A DNA stretch of 64,000 bases from Planctomycetia bacterium (GTDB lineage Bacteria > Planctomycetota > UBA8108 > SXIK01). Positions 15,197-23,022 of this stretch are shown here, piece after piece; positions within the stretch are counted from its first letter, which is position 1; the number at the start of each line of letters is the position of its first letter. Both the position numbers and the translations under genes were made by a program. Under the pieces are notes generated by a model. That model was not told the origin of the DNA. It ran no database searches and was given only the letters and a program-made list of their open reading frames with translations. The stretch spans positions 1-64,000 of the forward strand of contig SXIK01000166.1 of the NCBI GenBank assembly GCA_005772855.1. The letters run 5' to 3'.

Positions 15197-16642
15197 ATGA
15201 GCGAAGAGCCGACGCATCCACGGTTGGAGAAACGATCCAGAGCGCGCCGCAATCCCTCGCCGTCGACGTGGGTCGAGCTAGTTTGGCCAGGCAAGGCGGA
15301 CGCCCTTCGTCCCGGCCTTCTGGGGGGTGGCGGGACCCTTGAAGAGGTCGAGCGACACCCTGGCCATGGGCCCGGGATCCAGGACCGCAAGGAGTGGCGC
15401 AACCTCCTCGTCGCGGGCGACAACTTGCTGGCTGCCCATGCGCTTCAGCCAAGCCTCCAGGGCAAGATGGACGTCGTTTACATCGACCCCCCCTTTGCCA
15501 CGGGCGACGATCAGACCGCTGCGCTCGAGATTGGCGATGGCGGCCAGCGGAGCGCTCGATCCACGGTTGAGCCCATGCCGACGCGCATGGCTTACGCGGA
15601 TCGTTGGGGCCGCGACCTGGCGCCGTACTTGAACATGCTTGCGCCGCGGCTCGTTGCAATTCGGCCGCTTCTTGCGCCCGAGGGCTCGATCCTTGTCCAC
15701 GTCGACCGGCGCGTCGCCGCTTCCGTGAAGCTGCTTCTGGATGAGATCTTTGGCCAGGAGCGGCTCATCAATGAGATTATCTGGTGCTACACCGGCCCAA
15801 GCTCCCCGGGCATGCGGTCGTTCGCGAACAAGCACGACGTCATTTTCTGGTACGCAAACGGACCGCGCTGGACGTTCAACGTCGACTCGGTTCGCCTGCC
15901 CTACAACGCTAGCACCCGGAGAAACGAAGGACGTCGCACTGGCTTTACCACCGGTGACCCCAGCCTGGTTGTCAAACTGAACCCCAAGGGAAAGTTCCCC
16001 GAGGACTGGTGGAACATTCCTGTCGAGGCGCCCGCATCCTCGCGGCGCACGAGCTACCCGACGCAAAAGCCGGAGCGCTTGCTCGAACGCGTGATCCTCG
16101 CCGCGTCCAACGAGGGCGGGATTGTTGCGGACTTCTTTTGCGGCTCAGGAACGACCCTTGCGGTTGCGGAGCGCCTCGGCCGGCGCTGGATGGGCTGTGA
16201 TGCGAGCCCGATCGCCGTCCACACGACTCGCAAGCGCCTCCTGGGGCTCAAGGCCTGTGCGGCTTTCGACGTTCAGCGACTCGTGCCCGACGGCGATCAG
16301 GCTTCCTCGGTGCGAAGCCGTCACGCAGGGAGCTTTTCGTTCGCGCTTTCGGGGCGGACGTTCGAGCTTACCGGCTTTGATCCCGCGGGAGTGGACTTCG
16401 TGCCAGGGTGCGTCCGGTCGAGAATCAGCACCTGGTCGGACTGGATCGATTACTGGTGCGTTGATTGGGACTGGAACGGTGGCCCCGTCGAGCCCGACCT
16501 TGTTGCCTTCCGAACCCGACGCAAGCGAGCGCTGGAGCTCGCTTGTGAGGTGCCTTTCGCTCGAGGGCTCGCCGGGCGAATCGTGGTGAGTGTGGTGGAC
16601 GTGCTCGGGCGCGAGGCGACTCGCGTTATCGAGTCCTCCTGA
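15197..16642 (+). CDS. Orphan beta-class DNA methyltransferase (N6-adenine/N4-cytosine type)
   Basis: 481 residues, ATG behind GGGAG. The catalytic motif IV DPPF is at residues about 97-100 (in VVYIDPPFATG), and the SAM-binding motif I FCGSGT at about 313-318, followed by a GxDxSP-like strand; motif IV before motif I defines the beta class, as in type III Mod subunits and many solitary methyltransferases. The length and the C-terminal extension (about 350-481) fit the Mod-like group. No restriction subunit, helicase or specificity gene is adjacent, so it is an orphan enzyme by context. The usual role would be epigenetic marking or residual protection. The target site cannot be deduced. Confidence 0.9.
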   Translation: MSEEPTHPRLEKRSRARRNPSPSTWVELVWPGKADALRPGLLGGGGTLEEVERHPGHGPGIQDRKEWRNLLVAGDNLLAAHALQPSLQGKMDVVYIDPPFATGDDQTAALEIGDGGQRSARSTVEPMPTRMAYADRWGRDLAPYLNMLAPRLVAIRPLLAPEGSILVHVDRRVAASVKLLLDEIFGQERLINEIIWCYTGPSSPGMRSFANKHDVIFWYANGPRWTFNVDSVRLPYNASTRRNEGRRTGFTTGDPSLVVKLNPKGKFPEDWWNIPVEAPASSRRTSYPTQKPERLLERVILAASNEGGIVADFFCGSGTTLAVAERLGRRWMGCDASPIAVHTTRKRLLGLKACAAFDVQRLVPDGDQASSVRSRHAGSFSFALSGRTFELTGFDPAGVDFVPGCVRSRISTWSDWIDYWCVDWDWNGGPVEPDLVAFRTRRKRALELACEVPFARGLAGRIVVSVVDVLGREATRVIESS

Positions 16643-16755
16643 GTGGTCCGGGGAAGGGGGGCGTTACCATCGTATTGGGGTCGTGTTTCGCCCAGGCTTC
16701 CCGCCTCTCTCGACCCCGGATTTCGACGGACCTGCCGGGCTTCGGGGAAACCCTC

Positions 16756-16785
16756 TTGCCCTCGGCGAGGCGGAGTCTCTATCAT
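16756..16785 (+). promoter_or_regulatory. Possible sigma70-type promoter for the sigma/kinase operon
   Basis: TTGCCC (16756-16761) and TATCAT (16780-16785) are separated by 18 bp, about 66 bp upstream of the ECF sigma ATG at 16852. Four or five of six bases match consensus in each box. This is a sequence match only. Confidence 0.3.
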
Positions 16786-16851
16786 GCTTTTTCCCACGAG
16801 TTTCCTGGGTGAACGGGAGCAATCGGAAAGCGAGCTGGGACAAACGCGCCA

Positions 16852-17439
16852 ATGTCACGGGGTCAAACGACACATGTACTGGTGGAGGCGGCGGCGGGCG
16901 GGGATGTGGACGCCCAGGGGCGGCTGTTGTCCCGCTTCGAGCCGGTACTCAGGAAGGCTGTCCAGAGTTCCCTGGGGCGTGACCGATTCCTCGCCGACGG
17001 GGAGGATCTCCTCCAGGAGATCCGCATGGCCGTCCTGCGTGCGCTTCCCGGGTTTCGCGGCCGCGACCGCGCCTCGTTTATTGCCTGGGTGCGGCAGGTG
17101 TCGACGACCAAGACCATTGATTGGGAGCGTCGGCGGCGGTCCGGGCGCAGGGCTCCGCGCCCCGGGATCGGCAGCCTTTCCGGCACGAATGCGCCCGAGC
17201 CAGCGGCGCGGGGGGACGCTCCCAGCCGGATGATCCTGCTCCGGGAAGAAAAAGAGCGGATCGGGCGCGCCATCGAGGCTGTCCCGGAGCAGTACCGGGA
17301 GGTCCTGCGGCTCATCGTGACCGAGTCTCCCGAGCCCGGAGAGCTTGCCGCGAGGCTGGGGCGCGGGCCCGAAGCTACTCGCAAGTTTGTGTCGCGGGCC
17401 CTGGCGGCGCTGCGCAAGGCCCTGCGCCAGCCGCACTAG
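16852..17439 (+). CDS. ECF-type RNA polymerase sigma factor
   Basis: 195 residues. Region 2 is visible as DGEDLLQEIRMAVLRALPGF followed by a F-I-A-W-V-R helix and a basic DWERRRR end (residues about 45-105). Region 4 is visible as VPEQYREVLRLI followed by an LAARLGRGPEATRKFVSRAL helix-turn-helix (about 145-190). The linker is Gly/Pro-rich. The ribosome site is weak (GGGA). The gene begins an operon with a membrane Ser/Thr kinase 81 bp downstream. ECF factors next to Ser/Thr kinases are known to be switched on by phosphorylation rather than by an anti-sigma factor (for example EcfP with PknT in Vibrio), and that is the inferred mode here. Confidence 0.9.
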   Translation: MSRGQTTHVLVEAAAGGDVDAQGRLLSRFEPVLRKAVQSSLGRDRFLADGEDLLQEIRMAVLRALPGFRGRDRASFIAWVRQVSTTKTIDWERRRRSGRRAPRPGIGSLSGTNAPEPAARGDAPSRMILLREEKERIGRAIEAVPEQYREVLRLIVTESPEPGELAARLGRGPEATRKFVSRALAALRKALRQPH

Positions 17440-17520
17440 CGAACCGAGGGAAAAAGTCTGTCCGGATCGGGCCGCCCCTGCGTCTCTGTCCTTGTGGTTT
17501 CAACCAACGGGTTTCAGTCC

Positions 17521-19236
17521 ATGTTCATGAAGATCCCAGGAGATCCCAACAAACCTTTCCTTCGCAACGGTACGCGGGATGGCTTGACCACGAGCCTCGA
17601 GGAGGTGGTCGGCATACTGGCCTCGAAGTATTGCCCCAGGTGCGGTACGCGCCGCCCGGTGGACGAGGGGGTTTGTCCGACGGACGGGACGGCCCTGCGG
17701 GATCTGTCCATCGCGACGGGGGTCGGCTGGGATTCCACCGGGCTCTCGGAGTTCACGGGGGGCACATCGCCCACGAGCCTCAAGGAGTGGATAGATGACC
17801 ATAATCCCGCGACCCTGCCCCCCGCCGATTTTCAGCTCTCGGAAGTTATCCTGGGCGGCAAGTGGAAGGTGGAGAAGCTCATCGGTGAGGGTTCCTTCGG
17901 CGCCTTCTTCCTGGGGCGCCACGTCACGCTCGGAATGCAGGTGGGGATCAAGATTCTCCGCAAACGGTTCACTCGCAGCGAGGCCGGCCTGCGTCTCTTT
18001 CACAACGAGGCCATGCGGCTCAGCCTGCTACATCACCCCCGGATTGTGCAGGTTCTCGACTACGGCGAAGAGGGTGACCGACCGTACCTGGTCATGGAAT
18101 TCCTCACGGGCACGCCTCTCCACCGCTTCCTCGGCGACAAGGCCTTCACCGTTGACGATGGTGTCGAGGTCCTCCGCCAGGCCGCCGAGGCCCTGATTGC
18201 TGCGCACAGGGGAGTGGGGATCGGCGAGCCGCTCGTGCACCTCGACCTGAAGCCCGAGCACATCTTCCTCGAGAAGATCCAGGGGCGCTGGCACGTCAAG
18301 GTCATCGACTTCGGCATCGCCGAGATCGCCGCGGCCCCCACGGATCCAGCGACCGATGAGCAGGCCGGCAAGTCAAGGAATCGTTTGGCCGGCACCCTGC
18401 CCTACATGGCACCTGAGCGCTGGGAAGGCATTGTTGATCCACGCTGCGACCTGTACTCGCTTGGCATCGTGCTCTATGAGATCGTCGCCGGGAGGAAGCC
18501 GTTCGACGTGTGGGACTCAGAAGCGATGCGAATCTTGCATTCCCGGGAGAAACCCACGCCGCCGAGTCGGCATCGCTTGACCTCCCGCGAGCCCGGGTTG
18601 AGGGAGCTCGATGCGATCGTCCTGTGTCTGCTCGAGAAGGACCCCGCCCGCAGGCCGCAGAGCGCGGAGGAACTGGTGGCGCTGCTTGAGCGGTGGCAAG
18701 AGCGGCCGAAGCTGACGGCGCGGCAGCGGCTTGTGCGAGCCTGTACGGTGCCGGCTGTGGTGCTGGTGTTGGCCCTGGGACTTGTCGCGTGGGGGCCGTG
18801 GGAAAGGATTTCCAAGATTCCGGCAATCCTTCTCGGGCCGGATGGTGCCAGTCTCAGCGTCGAGATCTTCGGCGTGGGCTACAATCGCGCAACGCTCCGG
18901 GTGATGAATACGCAACGAGAAGGCGAGCTCGATCTCGGCCCGATCTTGCCCGGAGATGGTCCCGTCGGCGTTTCGCTTCAACTCGACCAGCTCAAGGAAG
19001 CGATCGGCGCAGGCAGCGACGAGCCCGTTGAGGTCGAACTCAAGGCAAGGTACATGGCCCACGGACCGCTCGGTCGCGATCTCGCCTCGGAGCTAACCAC
19101 GCTCCACCTCGACGACCGCCCCCGGTGCTCCTCGAGATCAACGACCATGTGCCGCCTCAGCCCGGTGGGACGCTTCGACTCCTCAAGAGCGGAGATGGCG
19201 CTGTCAAACTGCGCATTCGGGCGGACGAGCCACTGA
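17521..19236 (+). CDS. Membrane Ser/Thr protein kinase, frame broken near its C-terminus
   Basis: 571 residues as read from the ATG at 17521 (GTG 17494 is an alternative). Order: partial zinc-ribbon with Cys38, Cys41 and Cys52 (fourth position Asp); kinase domain about 110-400 with glycine loop GEGSFG (122-127), Lys144, HLDLKPEH (240-247, HRD written HLD), DFG (263-265) and APE (297-299); one transmembrane helix near 405-430; then a short beta-rich extracytoplasmic part. After residue 533 the frame gives Ser/Arg/Cys-rich sequence of poor quality, whereas the -1 frame continues naturally into the 19125-21074 ORF. A full-length product would have about 1184 residues. Cause: a run of five C at 19119-19123. 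It is part of the sigma/kinase/FHA operon. Confidence 0.9.
   Translation: MFMKIPGDPNKPFLRNGTRDGLTTSLEEVVGILASKYCPRCGTRRPVDEGVCPTDGTALRDLSIATGVGWDSTGLSEFTGGTSPTSLKEWIDDHNPATLPPADFQLSEVILGGKWKVEKLIGEGSFGAFFLGRHVTLGMQVGIKILRKRFTRSEAGLRLFHNEAMRLSLLHHPRIVQVLDYGEEGDRPYLVMEFLTGTPLHRFLGDKAFTVDDGVEVLRQAAEALIAAHRGVGIGEPLVHLDLKPEHIFLEKIQGRWHVKVIDFGIAEIAAAPTDPATDEQAGKSRNRLAGTLPYMAPERWEGIVDPRCDLYSLGIVLYEIVAGRKPFDVWDSEAMRILHSREKPTPPSRHRLTSREPGLRELDAIVLCLLEKDPARRPQSAEELVALLERWQERPKLTARQRLVRACTVPAVVLVLALGLVAWGPWERISKIPAILLGPDGASLSVEIFGVGYNRATLRVMNTQREGELDLGPILPGDGPVGVSLQLDQLKEAIGAGSDEPVEVELKARYMAHGPLGRDLASELTTLHLDDRPRCSSRSTTMCRLSPVGRFDSSRAEMALSNCAFGRTSH
19119..19123 (+). other. Frameshift site in the kinase gene (run of five C)
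   Basis: In the kinase frame the codons are CGC CCC CGG TGC. Slipping back one base after CCC gives CCG GTG CTC CTC GAG, i.e. DDRPPVLLEI, which joins the two ORFs into one smooth beta-sandwich sequence. A single missing C in the assembly would give the same result. The P-site CCC can re-pair perfectly at -1, so true programmed slippage is possible. Confidence 0.7.
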
Positions 19237-21074
19237 ACGCTGGCCTCTGCACGCTCAATGATGTCCTGGCGAAGCCGGATGCGGCGGAGAAGGGTAGCCG
19301 GGATGCGGTCTTCGAGCTTCGGGAGGAAGCGTCCGTGGTGACGGTCCAGCTTTTTGATCGAGTCGGTAACCGTGCGGCCTGGAGCTGGCCGGTGGATTGG
19401 GGCAGCGCGCAAGCGCCGCGCTTGCTGTCGCTGGCCGACCGCCTGACGAACCAGTCAGACTACACGCTGGTCCTCGAATGGAACGAGCCGCCCGGCACGG
19501 TCAAGGTGACCGTCAACGAAGCTACCAGGGCCTTCACGGCCGCCAAGGAGGCCAATTCCCGCTGGCAGCTGAAGGTCCCTGTCGCTTTTGACGGCCGCGA
19601 GGATACGAAGTCTGCGCGCGTTCGGGTCGAGCCACCCGGCGGTGCGCCCTCGGGCGAGGACGAGATCCTGTTGGTGCGCTACTTGAGCCGCGACCTGGCC
19701 GTGAAGGAGGGGGTCGGAGAGAGGACCGAGGACAACCTCCCAGCTCTTTACGCCACCTCCGAGAACAACAAAACACTCAACGAAGACCTACACTGGGAGT
19801 ACCTGGTCATCTGGGAAGGTGGCGGTGGAGCGCACGGCTTCTCGAACAAGAAGCTTCGAGGCCCCGTCTTGCGGCTCGATGCCAGGCGAGACATGGATGA
19901 CAGACGCGGCAAGTTCGTGGTCCTGGCGGAGGTGAGCGACGACTTCGGCAATCGCAGCTCGTCATTCCAGATAGCTTTCGCCCACGGTGTCCAGGAGCCC
20001 ACGATCCAGAGGTTTGGCCTTGAAGACCAGCGCCAGCGCGTCATTCACCACAGGGACTGCCGCCTGAGCCAGGGCCTCCAGGGGAGGATCACATTCGCCT
20101 ACGAGGTCGCCTACGAGTATGGCATGAAGTCCCTCAACCCCGAGCTGTGGCTGGGGGAGCTTCCGCCGCTGGGTACCCCGGTAGTCATCGCCAGGACGGA
20201 AGAACAACCCGATCGGTTGGAGGTTCCGCTTGCAAGGCTGCGGGAGGTCCTCAAGGAAGGGCCCAACTCCCTCTTTTTGGTGGTCACGGACCCGAAGACC
20301 GGTAAGAAGGGTGTGAAGACCTGCACCTTGACCTACGAGGTTGCACCCTCCCTGAAGGTTACGCCCCAGGCGGGGAGGCCGTTGGGAAGTGACGAGGTGC
20401 GCGTCGTTGTCACCCCCGGCGGGTCCGCGGTCTCGACCGTCACGGTCACCGCCAGTGGTCAGCGGGTTCCCCGGCTCGGGCCAGACCTTGTCCATCGAGT
20501 GCCGCTCAACGCAGCAGGCAGGACGAGAGTCTTCGTGGAGGTCGAGTTCAGAAACGGCTGCCGTCTCACGAAAGAGGTCTCCTACTGTCGCGAGCCGATC
20601 GAGGAGCAGACCTATGTTTATGAGCTGGGTGCGGAGCGCCGGAAGCTCGAGCTGACCCATGCCAGGGGGCTGTGGTACACCCGGATGCAGGCGCCGGCCA
20701 CGCTCGCGCAGGCCCGGAATCAGGAGGCGTTGAGGGCCGCGCTCCAGTCCCTCCTCCAGAGCCTTCCCGGGCGCGCCGGGGTCTGGAAGCTCCGTCTCGC
20801 CTCCTTCAAGGAGCTGCAAGAGATCAGCCCAAATTTGCCACCGGGGAACGTTCACAAACAATGGGTGAGGTCGGAAGGACGAGAGTCCGGGGCCGAGCCC
20901 TTCCAGGGGTTCCACCCGTGTGCCGAGTGGAACGGGAGAGGGGTGCTGGAAGGTCGCGAGCTGGTGCGCGAGAAGCTGCCTTACCACCTCGTGCTCGAGG
21001 GTCCGGAGGAAGCCAGCAGGCTCCTTCCGAGCCTCGCAGTCGATAGCCACAAGAAGCAGGGGGGCAAACCATGA
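19125..21074 (+). CDS. Extracytoplasmic C-terminal part of the kinase (second frame)
   Basis: 649 residues from a GTG at 19125, but there is no ribosome site, no signal peptide and no membrane helix, although the sequence is of extracytoplasmic style: repeated beta-sandwich modules (for example around VTVQLFDRVGNRAAWSWPVD and VVLAEVSDDFGNRSSSF). This makes it most likely the continuation of the kinase protein across the frame break at 19119-19123, forming the sensor region outside the membrane. I do not recognise a named domain; the DxxGN patterns resemble Ig-like or PKD-like folds. Its stop codon overlaps the ATG of the lipoprotein gene (ATGA at 21071-21074), so translation is coupled downstream. 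Confidence 0.75.
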   Translation: MLLEINDHVPPQPGGTLRLLKSGDGAVKLRIRADEPLNAGLCTLNDVLAKPDAAEKGSRDAVFELREEASVVTVQLFDRVGNRAAWSWPVDWGSAQAPRLLSLADRLTNQSDYTLVLEWNEPPGTVKVTVNEATRAFTAAKEANSRWQLKVPVAFDGREDTKSARVRVEPPGGAPSGEDEILLVRYLSRDLAVKEGVGERTEDNLPALYATSENNKTLNEDLHWEYLVIWEGGGGAHGFSNKKLRGPVLRLDARRDMDDRRGKFVVLAEVSDDFGNRSSSFQIAFAHGVQEPTIQRFGLEDQRQRVIHHRDCRLSQGLQGRITFAYEVAYEYGMKSLNPELWLGELPPLGTPVVIARTEEQPDRLEVPLARLREVLKEGPNSLFLVVTDPKTGKKGVKTCTLTYEVAPSLKVTPQAGRPLGSDEVRVVVTPGGSAVSTVTVTASGQRVPRLGPDLVHRVPLNAAGRTRVFVEVEFRNGCRLTKEVSYCREPIEEQTYVYELGAERRKLELTHARGLWYTRMQAPATLAQARNQEALRAALQSLLQSLPGRAGVWKLRLASFKELQEISPNLPPGNVHKQWVRSEGRESGAEPFQGFHPCAEWNGRGVLEGRELVREKLPYHLVLEGPEEASRLLPSLAVDSHKKQGGKP

Positions 21075-22108
21075 ACCGTGCCAGCCGAACGTTTCTCTCG
21101 GCGGCCGAACTCCTCCTCGTCGCTGGTCTCCTGGGCTGCGCCTCGATGCCGCTCGAGCGCGCCAGGGTCCAGGGTGCGTCCCAGTTGCCGCCCTCCCTGA
21201 CCCGTTCCGTGGCGGTCACGGTTCAGCTCGACGCCGGGACGGAAAGTTTCTACGGGACAAGGGCCGAGTGGCTGGAGGACATCCACCGCACCCTCGAGGC
21301 GCTTGATGCTTGCGCCCAAGTCGTTCCGGAAGCGCAAGCGAACGAGGCGGACATGAGCGTGGCCGTCCAGCTCTCGCGCTCGGCTCCGGCCGAGCCGGAC
21401 ATTCAGACCACGGGAGCCTTCCTCGACTTTCTCGCCTGGAGCACCCTTCCGCTCCTGCCGCTGTGGATTCCCGACGTCAACGTGCAGCCGGAGCTGCACG
21501 TGCGGGTGACGAGGTCCCTCAGGTCGCTCGAGGGCAAGGCGACGGTTCTTTCGCCTGCGGAACACGATGCGGATCCTGTCTCGACTTCCTACCTCGATCG
21601 GCGTCCGTTCTTCTCCTGGCCGACCCTGGGAGCTATTTTCGTCCCGCCGTTTATCTTTAGCGGTGCGGATGCCGAGCACGTCGAGGGGGAAATTGGTGAA
21701 TGGGTGCGCGAGGCGACGGCGGTCCGGGTGGCCGAGATTGTGCGTGGCTCCCGGCGTGAGGACGGGGAGCTGCTCGAGGGCCTTCGCGTCCAGGGGGACG
21801 GCGCGTCCGGATCCGTTCTCGCCTTCACGTCGGGGCGCGGCCTGCGCAGGGTCGTTGCCCGGGTGGGCGACGAGAAGGTTGGACAAAAGGATCTGAAGCT
21901 CTCCGAGGCCGATGCGGCCCGGCCGACCGTGCACAGGTTGTCCCTGACTTTGAGCACCCGACGCGGCGCTCCCACGCACCTGAGCGTCATCGCCGTTGGC
22001 AACCGGCCCGGGCTGGCTCTGTGCTACACGGTCCGTGTTCCGCGAGAGGCCGTGGCGCCCTTGCGCCCGCGTTCACAACCCCCGGCCACGGAAGTCAGGA
22101 GCCCATGA
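21071..22108 (+). CDS. Predicted lipoprotein of unknown function in the kinase operon
   Basis: 345 residues. The N-terminus is a lipoprotein signal with lipobox LLGC (Cys near residue 23), so the protein is predicted to be lipid-anchored. Residues about 40-220 form an alpha/beta domain with a Trp/Pro-rich hydrophobic stretch (LDFLAWSTLPLLPLWIPDV) of the kind seen in curli/GNA1162-like lipoproteins, though I cannot assign it. The tail (about 235-330) is beta-rich. ATG overlaps the preceding stop (ATGA), and its own stop overlaps the next ATG (22105-22108), so it is locked into the operon and is probably an envelope partner of the kinase. Confidence 0.8.
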   Translation: MNRASRTFLSAAELLLVAGLLGCASMPLERARVQGASQLPPSLTRSVAVTVQLDAGTESFYGTRAEWLEDIHRTLEALDACAQVVPEAQANEADMSVAVQLSRSAPAEPDIQTTGAFLDFLAWSTLPLLPLWIPDVNVQPELHVRVTRSLRSLEGKATVLSPAEHDADPVSTSYLDRRPFFSWPTLGAIFVPPFIFSGADAEHVEGEIGEWVREATAVRVAEIVRGSRREDGELLEGLRVQGDGASGSVLAFTSGRGLRRVVARVGDEKVGQKDLKLSEADAARPTVHRLSLTLSTRRGAPTHLSVIAVGNRPGLALCYTVRVPREAVAPLRPRSQPPATEVRSP

Positions 22109-23022
22109 GGCCGCGATTCATCATTCTCAAGGGCTCGTCCCTGCCGCGGGAGATCGTCCCCGAGGGCGAGATGCTCGAGATCGGCCGGTCGCCGGAGGTC
22201 GGGATCGTCATCGCCGACGAATCGGTCTCGAGGCACCACGCCATCCTGCGGCGCGACGGCGAGGCCATCGTGCTCGAGGACCTTGGCAGCACTTTCGGAA
22301 CCTACGTCAACGAGGAGCCCCTCCCGTCCGGCGGGACCGTGCAACTGCAGGACGGCGACGTGGTCCGCTTCGGCCGGGTTCAAGTCGTCTGTCGTCTCGA
22401 GGACGACGAGAGCGATGCGACGACAGTGGCTTGTGATGCCGCCTTCGCGGCGCAGGCCAACGCCCGGATTGTCCTCCTTGAGGGCGAGCTGGTTCGGCGC
22501 TTTCCCATCGCAAGCCCGCTCACGCGCATCGGCGCCGCGGCCCACTGCGAGGTGCGGCTGCAGGACCGCGCCGGGCCTCTCGAGGCCGCGATCCTGCGCG
22601 CCGTGGGCGGGGCGTTCGAGATCGTCCCGCGCTCACGGACCACCTCGCCAAACCTCAACGAGGAACAGACGCCGATTCTCGAGGCGACGGTGCTCACGTC
22701 GGGCTCGGTGGTCCTGATTGCGCGGGCGCAACTTCTCTTTCTCTACGACTATGCGGCCGGCGGGAAACCCCTTGCCGACCCATTGGCACGGGTGCCGCGC
22801 GGAAAGCTGTTGCGGCACATCGCCGCGCAGACGCGGATTGCCACCCCGGAGCTGAAGCGCCTGGCAAGGTCCTATCATTCCGTGGGGCAGAATTTGGGTG
22901 AGGTTTTGGTCGAAAGGGGGCTGGTGACGCCGCTTTTCTGGCGGGTGCTCTGCTCCCGTTTGTCGGTGAGAGAGAGCCGCAAGGGCTGGTTCCGGTCGTT
23001 GTTTCACGGAGGTAACCGATGA
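22105..23022 (+). CDS. FHA-domain protein with second degenerate FHA and GspE-N-like tail
   Basis: 305 residues from the ATG at 22105 (ATGA overlap with the previous gene). FHA domain 1 (about 1-90) has the full phosphothreonine-binding signature: IGRSPEVG, SRHHA and a GSTFGTYVN loop. Residues about 120-225 look like a second FHA fold (LTRIGAAAHCEVRL...) that has lost the SxxH signature. The C-terminal 70 residues contain LGEVLVERGLVTP, like the N-terminal domain of GspE/PilB ATPases and the middle of the DUF4388 protein at 9410. FHA proteins read out Ser/Thr kinase phosphorylation, so this is the likely cytoplasmic receiver for the kinase encoded upstream. Confidence 0.9.
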   Translation: MRPRFIILKGSSLPREIVPEGEMLEIGRSPEVGIVIADESVSRHHAILRRDGEAIVLEDLGSTFGTYVNEEPLPSGGTVQLQDGDVVRFGRVQVVCRLEDDESDATTVACDAAFAAQANARIVLLEGELVRRFPIASPLTRIGAAAHCEVRLQDRAGPLEAAILRAVGGAFEIVPRSRTTSPNLNEEQTPILEATVLTSGSVVLIARAQLLFLYDYAAGGKPLADPLARVPRGKLLRHIAAQTRIATPELKRLARSYHSVGQNLGEVLVERGLVTPLFWRVLCSRLSVRESRKGWFRSLFHGGNR

